64,000 bases of DNA, taken from the NCBI GenBank assembly GCA_001464695.1, contig LNDQ01000058.1, positions 1 to 64,000 of the forward strand, written 5' to 3'. Positions 1-11,317 of the stretch are shown piece by piece. A program made the position numbers and the translations under genes. Each line of letters begins with the position of its first letter. The first letter of the stretch is position 1. The DNA comes from Betaproteobacteria bacterium Ga0077523 (GTDB taxonomy: Bacteria; Pseudomonadota; Gammaproteobacteria; Burkholderiales; Ga0077523). The notes under the pieces were generated by a model. The model was given only the letters and a program-made list of their open reading frames with translations. It was not told where the DNA came from and ran no database searches.

Positions 1-372
1 CTTCAGTTCGCCCCGGTCGTCGATCACGATGCCGCTGTTGAACGGGTTGCCGCGCGGATTGCGCTCCATGATGGAGAAGCAGCCCCAGATGCGGTTGTTG
101 ATGCACGCTTGCCGGAAGGCCGCCACTTCCGGACCGTCGAGGCTGCACATGATCTCGGGGTTCGTGTCCATCGACAGGCCGTGCAGCGAATACTCGGGAA
201 ACACCACGAGGTCCATCGTGGGCATGTTGCGCCGGGCCTTCGCGACCATGGCGCAGATCCGTTGCGTCTGCGCATCGAGATCTGCCGGAGTCTTGACGAC
301 CGGCAACTGCGATTGCACCAATCCCATCACCACGCCGTTCGGCGACTTGTTCAATCCACCCAGTCCGCTCAT
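1..372 (-). CDS. Aliphatic amidase/formamidase (nitrilase superfamily), C-terminus beyond the window edge
   Basis: Reverse complement reads MSGLGGLNKSPNGVVMGLVQSQLPVVKTPADLDAQTQR...MDLVVFPEYSLHGLSMDTNPEIMCSL...WGCFSIMERNPRGNPFNSGIVIDDRGELK; FPEYS catalytic Glu motif of AmiE/AmiF. Absent from the ORF track because it is truncated. Confidence 0.85.
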   Translation of the reverse strand, partial: MSGLGGLNKSPNGVVMGLVQSQLPVVKTPADLDAQTQRICAMVAKARRNMPTMDLVVFPEYSLHGLSMDTNPEIMCSLDGPEVAAFRQACINNRIWGCFSIMERNPRGNPFNSGIVIDDRGELK

Positions 373-394
373 CGGTGTCCGCCTCCGCAAGAAT

Positions 395-1318
395 TCATCG
401 GGTCACGCTCAACTCGCCCGGGGCACCCGCCAGGGTCCGGCGCGTGGAGCAGGTTGCGATCATCACGCCCAGGGTCAGCACGTAGGGCGCCGCGTTGAAC
501 AGGTAGTAGCCACTGGTGATGCCGACCGACTGCAGTGCCGGTCCGAGAGCGCTGGCACCACCGAACAGGAGCGCTGCCCAGAAGCAGTGGATCGGACGCC
601 AGCGCGCGAAGATCACCAGCGCCACCGCCATCAGCCCCTGCCCGCTCGACAGGCCTTCGTTCCAGCTGCCGGGGTAGTAGAGCGACAGGAACGAGCCCCC
701 GACACCGGCAGAGAAACCGCCGAGTGCAGTCGCAAGGACGCGTACGGCGTTGACGTTGTATCCCATGGCCCGCGCAGCGTCGGCACTGTCGCCCACCATG
801 CGCACGACCAGACCCCAGCGCGTGTTGCGGAACACCCAGTGCAATGCCACCGCCAGAACCGCCCCGACGATGAACAGCACGTTGATCTGCAGCGCGGCCT
901 GGACTTGCGGCGACGAAGCCCACGCGCCCAGGGGCAGCGCCGGCAAGGTCGGCGCCTTCGGTTGCACGAACGGCTTGCCGAGGAAGAACGCGAGCCCGGT
1001 GCCGAACAGCATGAGTCCGATGCCAACGGCGATGTCGTTGACCCTCGGAAGGCTGCACACCATGCCGTGCAGCAGACCCAGCAGCAGACCCGCGAAGCCG
1101 GCGGCGAGCACGCCGAGCCATGGACTGCCGCTGAGATAGGAGACGCCGTAACCGGTCATCGCCCCCATCACGAGGATGCCCTCGAGGCCGAGATTGATCC
1201 GCCCGCTCTTCTCGGTCAGGCACTCGCCCAGGCTCACGAACAGGAACGGGGTGCTGATGCGGATCGCGCCGCCCAGCACGGCGATCGGCACGCCCCACCA
1301 GCCTAGCGATGCATCCAT
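395..1318 (-). CDS. ABC transporter permease, BMP/nucleoside type
   Basis: MDASLGWWGVPIAVLGGAIRISTPFLFVSLGECLTEKSGRINLGLEGILVMGAMTGY, characteristic GEclteksGriNLGlEG segment, multiple TM helices. Confidence 0.9.
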   Translation of the reverse strand: MDASLGWWGVPIAVLGGAIRISTPFLFVSLGECLTEKSGRINLGLEGILVMGAMTGYGVSYLSGSPWLGVLAAGFAGLLLGLLHGMVCSLPRVNDIAVGIGLMLFGTGLAFFLGKPFVQPKAPTLPALPLGAWASSPQVQAALQINVLFIVGAVLAVALHWVFRNTRWGLVVRMVGDSADAARAMGYNVNAVRVLATALGGFSAGVGGSFLSLYYPGSWNEGLSSGQGLMAVALVIFARWRPIHCFWAALLFGGASALGPALQSVGITSGYYLFNAAPYVLTLGVMIATCSTRRTLAGAPGELSVTR

Positions 1319-1364
1319 TGGCCCCCCGGCATCTGGATAAGCACAGCTTCGGATTCGCGCACGA

Positions 1365-2465
1365 TCACGCCCCCTTCGGCTGGAAGATTCGTGCGCGCCC
1401 GTACAGCGTCTCGCTCGCGAGGATCACCATGAATGCAATCCCCTGGAGCAGCAGCACCGTGGCATCGGGCAGGTCGAGCCGCCGCTGCAACAGGCCGCCG
1501 CTTGCGGCGATGCCACCCAACAGGATGGCGACCGGCACGATGGCGAGCGGGTTGTGGCGCGCGATGAAGGAAACCAGGATCCCGGCGTAACCGTAACCCG
1601 CGATCAGCGATGCGTTGGCGTTGCCGTGCACGGCAGCCACTTCGACCATGCCGGCCAGCCCCGCGGCGGCACCGCCGAGCCCGCAGCTCGACAGGATCAG
1701 GATGCCCACCGGCAGCCCCGCGAGCTTCGCCGCGCGCACGTTGCCGCCGACGATGCGCATGGCGAAGCCCTGCACGGTGTAGCGCACCAGCACGAAGGCG
1801 ATCAGGCAGAACACGATCCCGAACACGAGCCCCCAATGCACATCGGTGCCGGGGATGACGCCGATCATGCTGGCCTCGCCGATGGGCATGGTCGAGGGCT
1901 TGTTGAGGCTCGCGGGATCGCGCAGCGGCCCTTCGACGAAATGATTGAACAGCGCGATCGCGATGTAGCTCAGCAGCAGGCTGCTGATGGTTTCGTTGAC
2001 ACCACGGTAGTGCCGCAGCGCTCCGGCAAGAGCAATCCAGGCGCCGCCCACCAGCATGGCTGCAATCGCCATGGCGATCTCGATCGCGAGCGGACTTGAG
2101 CCTGACAGCGCGTGACCCGCAACCGCCGCAGCCAATCCGCCGAGTACCAGCGCACCTTCGCCGCCGATCACGATAAGGCCCACCTGCGCCGGCAATGCAA
2201 CACACAACGCCGTCAGGATCAGCGGCGCCGCGCGCTGCAACGTGTTCTGCCACGCGAAGGCGCTGCTGAAGGCGCCTTTGTAGATAAGGGCGTAGACCTC
2301 GACCGGATCCTTGCCGAGCACCGCCACGAAGGCACCGAAGATGACCATCGCCGCCAGCAGCGCCCCGAGCGGAACGAGCACCGCTTCCGCGGGACGCCGC
2401 AGGCGATCGAGCCACAATGGCGAGGCAGTCGCGGCCACGACGGGCAGGCTGGCGGTATCGCTCAT
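1365..2465 (-). CDS. ABC transporter permease, BMP/nucleoside type (second permease)
   Basis: 366 aa polytopic protein; VIGGEGALVLGGLAAAVAGH and GYGYAGILVSFIARHNPLAIVPVAILLGG, adjacent to the paired permease. Confidence 0.9.
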   Translation of the reverse strand: MSDTASLPVVAATASPLWLDRLRRPAEAVLVPLGALLAAMVIFGAFVAVLGKDPVEVYALIYKGAFSSAFAWQNTLQRAAPLILTALCVALPAQVGLIVIGGEGALVLGGLAAAVAGHALSGSSPLAIEIAMAIAAMLVGGAWIALAGALRHYRGVNETISSLLLSYIAIALFNHFVEGPLRDPASLNKPSTMPIGEASMIGVIPGTDVHWGLVFGIVFCLIAFVLVRYTVQGFAMRIVGGNVRAAKLAGLPVGILILSSCGLGGAAAGLAGMVEVAAVHGNANASLIAGYGYAGILVSFIARHNPLAIVPVAILLGGIAASGGLLQRRLDLPDATVLLLQGIAFMVILASETLYGRARIFQPKGA

Positions 2466-2517
2466 GGTCCGGTCCGGCTCGCAGCCGTGGGGCAGCGAAC
2501 CGGATCGCGCGTAGGTG

Positions 2518-3633
2518 TCAGACCTTGCCGATCACGCCGGCCACGAGATAGTTCATGCCCTCCAGGGTGACGTCCTGCTGCTTGAGCGCAGTGCCGCCGG
2601 CGATCACGACCTTGCCGCCGTTATCCTTGAGCGGGCCTTTGAAGATGACGAACTCATCCTTCATCATCTTCGCCTTGACCCCGTCGGCCATCTTGCGGCC
2701 GGCCTCGGGTACCGCCTTGCCGTAGGGCGAAGTCTTGACGAACCCTTCCTTCAGGCCACCGCGCAGGAAGTTGTTCATCGGCTTGCCGGCCATCGCGTCC
2801 TTGACGTGCTCGGTGTAGGGTGTCAGCCAGTTCCACTCGGCGCCGGTCAGGTAGCCTTTCGGCGCGAGCGCCGACTGATCCGCGTGGTAGCCGCAGACGA
2901 AGACGCCGCGGCGCTCGCAGGTCTCGACGATCACCTTGGGGCTGTCGACATGCATCGTGATGACGTCGATGCCCTGGTCGATCATGCTATTCGCCGCCTC
3001 GGCTTCCTTCACCGGCAGCGCCCAGTCGCCGGTGAAGATCACCTGGCAGGTGATCGCCGGATTCACGCTCTGGGCACCGAGCGTGAACGCGTTGATGTTG
3101 CGCAGCACCTGCGGAATCGGCTTGGCGGCGATGAACCCAAGCTTCTTGCTCTTGCTCGCGTGGCCCGCCGCGACGCCGTTCAGGTACTGGCATTCATCGA
3201 TGTACCCGAAGTAGCTGCCCGAGTTCTTCGGGTGCTTGCCCTCGGTCCAGAGGCCACCGCAGTGGGCGAAGCGCACCTTGGGATACTTCTCTGCCATCTT
3301 GATGACGTGCGGATCGAAATAGCCGAACGAGGTGGGGAAGATGAGCGAGGCACCGTCCTGTTCGATCATCGAAGCCATGGTCTTCTGCACGTCCATGGTT
3401 TCGGGAACCTTCTCTTCCTCGATCACCGTGACGCCCGGCAGCTTCTTGAGGGCGGCTGCGGCCTGCGCCTGCGCCTGGTTGTACCCGTAGTCGTCCTTCG
3501 GTCCGACGTAGATCACGCCGACGGTGATCTTGTCCGCGGCGAAAGCGCGGCTGAACGGCAATGCGACGGTACCCGCTGCGACGAGCGCGCGCAGCAGCTC
3601 ACGGCGGACGGGACGAAAGGACTGGCTGGACAT
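2518..3633 (-). CDS. BMP family ABC transporter substrate-binding protein
   Basis: Likely start [55 protein letters not shown]; signal peptide and BMP-family body. Confidence 0.9.
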   Translation of the reverse strand: MSSQSFRPVRRELLRALVAAGTVALPFSRAFAADKITVGVIYVGPKDDYGYNQAQAQAAAALKKLPGVTVIEEEKVPETMDVQKTMASMIEQDGASLIFPTSFGYFDPHVIKMAEKYPKVRFAHCGGLWTEGKHPKNSGSYFGYIDECQYLNGVAAGHASKSKKLGFIAAKPIPQVLRNINAFTLGAQSVNPAITCQVIFTGDWALPVKEAEAANSMIDQGIDVITMHVDSPKVIVETCERRGVFVCGYHADQSALAPKGYLTGAEWNWLTPYTEHVKDAMAGKPMNNFLRGGLKEGFVKTSPYGKAVPEAGRKMADGVKAKMMKDEFVIFKGPLKDNGGKVVIAGGTALKQQDVTLEGMNYLVAGVIGKV

Positions 3634-3968
3634 CGTGGACCTCCCTGGGATCGGTATCTTGTATTGGAATGTCGGCGCGGCCTGCGTGGGCCGCAACGAG
3701 CCCGCGGCACGTTGCGGGCAGGCCCCTTTTCGCAAGGCACGTGCCCAGGGGTTTCCGATTCGCACAAACGGTCTCCGCCCCGCGAGTTATGCGCGAAAGT
3801 GGTTGCAGGTCGGTACGGAGGGCGCTCTAAATACGTGCGCCGGTCAAATCGAGCGCGCCGTCATGGTGCGTGGCTCGGGTCGCCGACGCGGACCTGGTGC
3901 ACCGATCGGGCGGGGATTCGCGTTGGCCGTGCTCGGCACCCCACCTCGCAAATTTCTTGTGGCGGACC

Positions 3969-3997
3969 CTTGAAAGCATCTGCCGGAACCCAAATTT
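3969..3997 (+). promoter_or_regulatory. Candidate heat-shock (sigma-32) promoter of groES-groEL
   Basis: CTTGAAA - 13 nt - CCCAAATTT, close to the sigma-32 consensus CTTGAAA-N13/14-CCCCATNT, about 80 nt upstream of groES. Confidence 0.6.
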
Positions 3998-4077
3998 CGC
4001 GCGCAGGCGGGGCTCATTGCCTCGTCCGACCACCCCTTCATCTGTCGCCAGATTCAGACATCAAGGAGAGCAGACTC

Positions 4078-4365
4078 ATGAAGATTCGTCCGCTGCACGA
4101 CCGAATCATCGTCAAACGCCTGGAGGAGGAGCGCAAGACCGCCTCCGGCATCGTCATTCCCGACACCGCCGCCGAAAAACCCGACCAGGGCGAAGTGATC
4201 GCCGTGGGTACGGGCAAGGTCCTGGACGACGGCAAGACCCGCCCGGTTGCGGTCAAGCCCGGTGACCGGGTGCTGTTCGGCAAGTACTCCGGACAGACCG
4301 TCAAGGTTCAGGGCGACGAACTCCTCGTCATGCGCGAGGAGGACGTCATGGGCGTGATCGAGTAA
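4078..4365 (+). CDS. groES: Co-chaperonin GroES
   Basis: [47 protein letters not shown]...MGVIE, 95 aa. Confidence 0.98.
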   Translation: MKIRPLHDRIIVKRLEEERKTASGIVIPDTAAEKPDQGEVIAVGTGKVLDDGKTRPVAVKPGDRVLFGKYSGQTVKVQGDELLVMREEDVMGVIE

Positions 4366-6030
<1,665 letters not shown>

Positions 6031-6055
6031 TCCGCACCAGCAACGCGCAACACCG

Positions 6056-6084
6056 AGCCCCGCCGCAGTGCGGGGCTTTTTTTT
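6056..6084 (+). terminator. Rho-independent terminator after groEL
   Basis: AGCCCCGC CGCAGT GCGGGGCT followed by TTTTTTT. Confidence 0.9.
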
Positions 6085-6267
6085 GTGACCCACCCACGGA
6101 GTCGCCATGTCGAAGATTCTGACACTCGCGTCGCGGGCCGCTACCCGCATGTCATGGCGGCGCTTGCTTTTTCGTCGCACCCGACCGACCATACTTTTGC
6201 GCCCGAGCCGCACTTCAACGCCATGCCCAGCGGCTGCCACATTGCAGCCTCCGCAGGAGAGTCGAAC

Positions 6268-7101
6268 ATGCGCAACAAGCATCTGCCCAACACCAGCATG
6301 CACCGGGCGCTTGCCGCGTCGCTCACGGTTCTTACCATGTTCTTGGCGGCACCAGGACAGTCGCTGGCCGATCCATGCAGCAGTTCGGTGTACTCGGGTT
6401 GCCTTACCGATCCGGCTTCGTACCGGATCCGGTACAACGTCAGTGCGCTCATCCCCATCACCAACATCGTCGACATGTGGGGGCAGGCCGGCCAATTCGT
6501 CAGCGACCAGGGAACCTTTCCCGGGGGCGGTCAGACCTCCCTGCCCCTGGGCACCGGCGTGATCGATGCCGGCTATTTCTACGGCGAGGACGAGCACTAT
6601 CTCATTGGGCTGACCAATTTCGGCGGGTCGGATCACGTCGTGGTGATGATGAGTCCGGCGACCGCGGCCCTCGTCGCCCCCGCCTCGGGCACCGGTCTCA
6701 CCCTCGAGGACATGGCCAACGGCAATCCTGTCGATCCGGTCTTCCAGTACGGGCCCGGCGAAGTCGAATCCATCGTCATGGACCGGCTCAGGACTCAGCC
6801 CACGGAATGGAACACCGACATCGATCAGTTCTTCCGGACAAGCAGTCGCTACCCCAACCGGTTGCTTCCGGCGCTGCGCATCAACAGCGGCGGAACCTTC
6901 GACATCTACGGGGGCGCTCCGGCCGATTTCGTCATGATGGCGTTTTCCACCGGCACGGTGATCGGCTCGGTGACAGTGGAAATCGTGCCCGTGCCGGAGC
7001 CCGTGACGTGGCTGTTGGTTCTCGCCGGTATCGGTTTGCTCGCCTGGCGGGTGCGGTCGACGCATCGCCACACCTCCCGGCACGCTGTCTTCGGCGACTG
7101 A
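6268..7101 (+). CDS. PEP-CTERM sorting domain-containing exported protein
   Basis: Signal peptide MRNKHLPNTSMHRALAASLTVLTMFLAAPGQSLA; C-terminal VPEPVTWLLVLAGIGLLAWRVRSTHRH (PEP motif, TM helix, basic tail). Confidence 0.88.
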   Translation: MRNKHLPNTSMHRALAASLTVLTMFLAAPGQSLADPCSSSVYSGCLTDPASYRIRYNVSALIPITNIVDMWGQAGQFVSDQGTFPGGGQTSLPLGTGVIDAGYFYGEDEHYLIGLTNFGGSDHVVVMMSPATAALVAPASGTGLTLEDMANGNPVDPVFQYGPGEVESIVMDRLRTQPTEWNTDIDQFFRTSSRYPNRLLPALRINSGGTFDIYGGAPADFVMMAFSTGTVIGSVTVEIVPVPEPVTWLLVLAGIGLLAWRVRSTHRHTSRHAVFGD

Positions 7102-7118
7102 GCGTACGTTGCGGTACC

Positions 7119-7141
7119 GAGCCCCGCCGCGCGCAGGGCTC
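7119..7141 (+). terminator. Possible weak terminator hairpin
   Basis: GAGCCC ... GGGCTC inverted repeat just after the PEP-CTERM gene, but no strong T-run. Confidence 0.35.
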
Positions 7142-7287
7142 GTTCCGTTCGGCCTTCGCTTCGACATTCCTGAAGCGCAACGGAGGAATTTCCGAACCAG
7201 TCCGCACCCGCGGCGAACGTAGCATCGCATTGCAACATGCAGGGCGATCCCGCCCTGGTGTGTGCACCGCCACGAACGGGGACAACG

Positions 7288-8343
7288 ATGCAAGCGATCA
7301 AGGCCGCGGCAGTCCAGGCAGCACCGGTGTTCATGAACCTCGAGGCGTCCATCGACAAGGCGGCGCTGCTGATCGAGGAGGCCGCGAAGAACGGCGCGCA
7401 ACTGGTCGCGTTTCCCGAGACCTGGCTGCCCGGGTTTCCGTGGTTCATCTACCTCGGCAATCCGGCAGAAGCACTGGCGTACTTCCCCCAGTACCACGCC
7501 AACAGCCTCGCCGTGGACTCGCCGCAGATGCGACGCCTCCAAGGCATCGTGAAGCGCATCGGCGTGACGGTCGTGATGGGATTCTCGGAACGCGACGCCG
7601 GCTCACGCTACATGGCGCAGGCCATCATCGATCCGGAGGGCGAACTGCTGCTGACCCGGCGCAAGCTGAAACCCACGCATATCGAGCGCACCGTGTTCGG
7701 GGAAGGCGATGGGTCCGACCTGGTCGTCGTGGATGCTCCCTTCGGGCGACTCGGCGCCCTCAACTGCTGGGAACACGTGCAGCCGCTCATGAAGATGGTG
7801 ATGTATGCGCAGCACGAAGAGGTGCACGTGGCCTCGTGGCCCAGCCTTTCCATCTATCGCGACCTCGCCTACGCGCTCGGCCCGGAGGTCAACAACGCGG
7901 CGAGCATGCTGTACGCCGTCGAAGGCGGCTGCTTCGTGCTGGCGCCGTGCGCGGTGATCTCCCAGGAAATGTTCGATCTGCTGTGCGACACACCGCAGAA
8001 GGCACATCTGCTGAACCCGCGCACCGACGGTCCCGGCGGCGGTTTCACCGTGATCTACGGCCCCGACGGCCGCATGCTCTGCAATCCGCTCGAGGAGGAC
8101 CAGGAGGGCATCCTCTACGCCGACCTCGACCCGACGGCGATCGTGCTCGCGAAGGCCACGACCGACACGGTCGGGCACTATGGCCGCGGCGATGCGGTGC
8201 GGCTGGTGGTGAATCGCGCCAAGCGGCAGGTCATGCACGAGGTGAACCTCGCGCCGGTCGCCGAGCCGCGTCGCGCTACTGCCGACACGCCGGGACTAGC
8301 CGCCGCGCCCGACTTCGCGATCAGTCCCGCCAGCGTCCAGTAG
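7288..8343 (+). CDS. Nitrilase / cyanide hydratase family carbon-nitrogen hydrolase
   Basis: MQAIKAAAVQAAPVFMNLEASIDKAALLIEEAAKNGAQLVAFPETWLPGFPWF; catalytic E (FPETW), K (RRKLKPTH), C (LNCWEH). Confidence 0.93.
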   Translation: MQAIKAAAVQAAPVFMNLEASIDKAALLIEEAAKNGAQLVAFPETWLPGFPWFIYLGNPAEALAYFPQYHANSLAVDSPQMRRLQGIVKRIGVTVVMGFSERDAGSRYMAQAIIDPEGELLLTRRKLKPTHIERTVFGEGDGSDLVVVDAPFGRLGALNCWEHVQPLMKMVMYAQHEEVHVASWPSLSIYRDLAYALGPEVNNAASMLYAVEGGCFVLAPCAVISQEMFDLLCDTPQKAHLLNPRTDGPGGGFTVIYGPDGRMLCNPLEEDQEGILYADLDPTAIVLAKATTDTVGHYGRGDAVRLVVNRAKRQVMHEVNLAPVAEPRRATADTPGLAAAPDFAISPASVQ

Positions 8344-9577
8344 CGGCAACGCGCTGCAGGTAGACACGGACGCGGGGATCGGCCGTGAGGCCGATCGCGC
8401 GTGTCAGCGCGGCATCCGCTGCTTCCCCCTGCCCCGCTCGCCCCCGCAGGTAAGCGAGCGCGACCCAGTAGGGCTGGTACGTTCCCATCTCTCCGGGCGG
8501 CAGTGATTCAAGCAGACGCAATCCGCCCGCGTCATCACCGCTCTCCGCCCGCGCCACCGCGTGACCGATCCGCGCACCGGTACTCGGAGAATGCGCCACG
8601 AGCTGCGCGTAGAGCACCTCGATCGCGTCCCACGGTGTCGCTCCGCCGAAGGCACGCCGGCAATGGGCCGACTGGATCGCCGCCTCGATCTGAAAGTGTC
8701 CCGGCTCGCCCCGCTGCGACGCCCGCATCAGCAGCGCTTCGGCCTCCGCGATTCGAGACCGGTCCCAGGCCGTGGTGTCCTGAGTCGCCAGCGGAACGAA
8801 GCGACCATCCGGCCCGAACATCGCCGGTCGCCGCGCTTCGCAGTACTGCAGGAGTGCGAGCAGGCCGAGCGCTTCCGCGTGGCTGGGTTCGAGCTGCACG
8901 ACCAGGCGGGCGAGGTACAACGCCTCCTCCACCAGATCGGAAAAACTGCCGGCACTGTCGGCATCCACCCCGTTCACCGCCACGTGCGACCCGATGCCGT
9001 AAGCCCCGTAGATCGCTTCGAGCACGGCAGCCATGCGCTCGGGCCACTCGCGCGGCTCCGGCACTTCGAAGCGGATGCCGGCGTCGCGGATCTTGGACTT
9101 CGCACGGACCAGCCGTTGCGCCATTGCCGCGGGCGACACGAGAAACGCGCGCGCGACGTCCTTCGCGTCGAGACCGAGCACCGTCTGCAGCATCAACGGC
9201 GCATGGACCGACGGCGGGAGCGCCGGATGCGCACACACGAACATCAGCGCCAGGCGGTGGTCGGGGATGTCGGGCATCGGTTCGGCCTCCGCTTCGTCGT
9301 TCAACAGCGCCTGCACGGCCGGCGATTGCACCATGCGAGCGTGCCGTGCGCGCTGGCGCAGATTGTTGCGCGCGGCGGTGAGCAGCCAGGCATCCGGGTT
9401 CGCCGGTACGCCGGCGTGCGGCCAATGGGTCAGTGCCGAGATGAAGGCCTCGGAAAGTGCATCCTCCGCGCCCGCGATGTCGCGCCACCGAAACGCGAGC
9501 CACGCGACGAGCCGTCCGTACGACTCGCGCGCGGCCCGCTCCGCGGCATCCCAGCCCGGCGGGGCTGGTTCCTTCAC
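8321..9577 (-). CDS. ECF42-like RNA polymerase sigma factor with long C-terminal (TPR-like) extension
   Basis: RRIAGAEDALSEAFISALTHWP..., DVARAFLVSPAAMAQRLVRAKSKIRDAGIRFEVP, then a helical C-terminal extension; likely GTG start overlapping the YCII stop (ATGTGA). Confidence 0.85.
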   Translation of the reverse strand: MKEPAPPGWDAAERAARESYGRLVAWLAFRWRDIAGAEDALSEAFISALTHWPHAGVPANPDAWLLTAARNNLRQRARHARMVQSPAVQALLNDEAEAEPMPDIPDHRLALMFVCAHPALPPSVHAPLMLQTVLGLDAKDVARAFLVSPAAMAQRLVRAKSKIRDAGIRFEVPEPREWPERMAAVLEAIYGAYGIGSHVAVNGVDADSAGSFSDLVEEALYLARLVVQLEPSHAEALGLLALLQYCEARRPAMFGPDGRFVPLATQDTTAWDRSRIAEAEALLMRASQRGEPGHFQIEAAIQSAHCRRAFGGATPWDAIEVLYAQLVAHSPSTGARIGHAVARAESGDDAGGLRLLESLPPGEMGTYQPYWVALAYLRGRAGQGEAADAALTRAIGLTADPRVRVYLQRVAATGRWRD

Positions 9578-9942
9578 ATCGGGGCGCTCTGCGGCGGCGG
9601 CAAGACCGGACGCACCTCGGTACTGCCGGTGGTGACGTTGGGCGAGCGCGCCGCCCACGCGAGCGCATCGTCGAGCGACGGTACATCGAGGATCACGTAG
9701 CCACCCAGGTGCTCGCGCGTGTCGGCGAACGGACCATCCTGCACCTGGCGCTTGTCATTGCGCACGCGCACGGTGGTGGACGTATGCGGCGGCTGCAGGC
9801 CGTTGCCGCTGACCATCACGCCGGCGCCCGACATGGCACCGATGTACGCGGTCCAGGCGCCCCAGTACGCGGGGGCCGCCTTGGGGTCGTTGCGCGCGGC
9901 CAGGTCCTGGTCGGTCTCGCGGTAGATGAGCATGTATTGCAT
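9574..9942 (-). CDS. YCII-related (DGPF) domain protein
   Basis: MQYMLIYRETDQDLAARNDPKAAPAYWGAWTAYIGAM...VQDGPFADTREHLGGYVILDVPSLDDALAWAARSP; DGPF motif. Confidence 0.92.
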   Translation of the reverse strand: MQYMLIYRETDQDLAARNDPKAAPAYWGAWTAYIGAMSGAGVMVSGNGLQPPHTSTTVRVRNDKRQVQDGPFADTREHLGGYVILDVPSLDDALAWAARSPNVTTGSTEVRPVLPPPQSAPM

Positions 9943-10185
9943 GGTGTTCTCCAGAAGCTTGGAAGTCGACCGGCAGGGATCACCCTGCCGGCAGCGGACC
10001 GCGCCCATCGCGGTTCCTGATCCATCGATGCACGGATCGTTGCCCAATCGACATCGGTCGACGGAAAATAGGACCAGCGCCCCGACATCTCAAGCCTGGA
10101 CAAACGCCTCGAGGGCTTCGCCGAGGCACCGCCGCACCCGAACGCCATGCGTCCGGGTGAACCCACCCGCAGCCGCCATTGCAGC

Positions 10186-11178
10186 ATGCTTCGACGCCAC
10201 TTCGCGCTCCGGGCCTTTGCCCTCGCTTCCCTCGCATTGCCTTCGTTGAACACCACCACCGCCATGGCGCAGGACCCTGCCTTGCCACACGCCGTCACCG
10301 GAGAACGACGGGCCTTTTCGGGTCGCCTCGGCACCGTGAGCTACTACGTGGCCGGCCCGTCGGAGACCAATGCCCCGCCGCTGCTGCTTGTCCACAGCAT
10401 CAACGCCGCCGGCTCGGCCTACGAAGTGCGACCGCTGCACGAGCACTACCGGACGCAGCGTACCGTGTACTCGATGGAACTACCCGGCTTCGGCCACTCG
10501 GATCGCAGCGACCGCGAATACTCCCCGCGCCTCATGACCGACGCGATCCTCGAGATGGTGGAAGAAATCCGCCGGCGCCAAGGGCCCGTTGCCGTCGACG
10601 CCCTGGCGCTGTCGCTCTCGTCGGAGTTCCTGGCACGCGCGGCATCGGAGGCACCGGATCGCTTCCGGTCCCTGGCCCTGGTGAGCCCCACGGGTTTCGA
10701 CAAGCGGGCGCCCTGGAACGGGCCGGACGGCAGCACGCGCGGCAAGCGGTGGTTGTACAACACGTTCACGGTCGGGCTCTGGAGTCGGGGCTTCTTCGAC
10801 CTCCTGACCTCGCGCCGCGGTGTGCGCTTCTTCCTCGAGAAGACCTGGGGTGCCAGGAACATCGACGAAGGCTTGCTCGAGTACGACCTGATCACCACCC
10901 GCGACCCCGATGCGCACCACGCGGTGTACTACTTCGTGTCGGGCTACCTGTTCAGTGCGGACATCACGCGGATCTACGAATCCCTGACCATGCCCGTGTG
11001 GATGAGCCACGGCGTTCGTGGAGACTTCACCGACTATCGCTACAAGCAGGCTTTCGCCGGCCGACCGAACTGGTCCTTCGACGTATTCCAGGCCGGCGCC
11101 CTGCCGCATTTCGAGGTGCCCGTGGAGTTCATGGCCAAGTATGACGCGTTCCTGGAGCATCCGAACCGCCAGGATTAG
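10186..11178 (+). CDS. Exported alpha/beta hydrolase
   Basis: Signal peptide MLRRHFALRAFALASLALPSLNTTTAMAQ; LLLVHSINAAGSAYEVRPL, MELPGFGHSD, ALSLSSEFL nucleophile-elbow region. Confidence 0.82.
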   Translation: MLRRHFALRAFALASLALPSLNTTTAMAQDPALPHAVTGERRAFSGRLGTVSYYVAGPSETNAPPLLLVHSINAAGSAYEVRPLHEHYRTQRTVYSMELPGFGHSDRSDREYSPRLMTDAILEMVEEIRRRQGPVAVDALALSLSSEFLARAASEAPDRFRSLALVSPTGFDKRAPWNGPDGSTRGKRWLYNTFTVGLWSRGFFDLLTSRRGVRFFLEKTWGARNIDEGLLEYDLITTRDPDAHHAVYYFVSGYLFSADITRIYESLTMPVWMSHGVRGDFTDYRYKQAFAGRPNWSFDVFQAGALPHFEVPVEFMAKYDAFLEHPNRQD

Positions 11179-11317
11179 GGCTCCCGTGCCTGTCTATCGA
11201 TTCGGTCCGTGACTCTGCCTTCGACGCGGCGCGATTCTGGCCTGCGCCTCACGTGCCATCCGACTACGCCGTGGTTCACAGGGCCTGTTACGAATCCCTG
11301 GGGTCCCACACCGAGCC

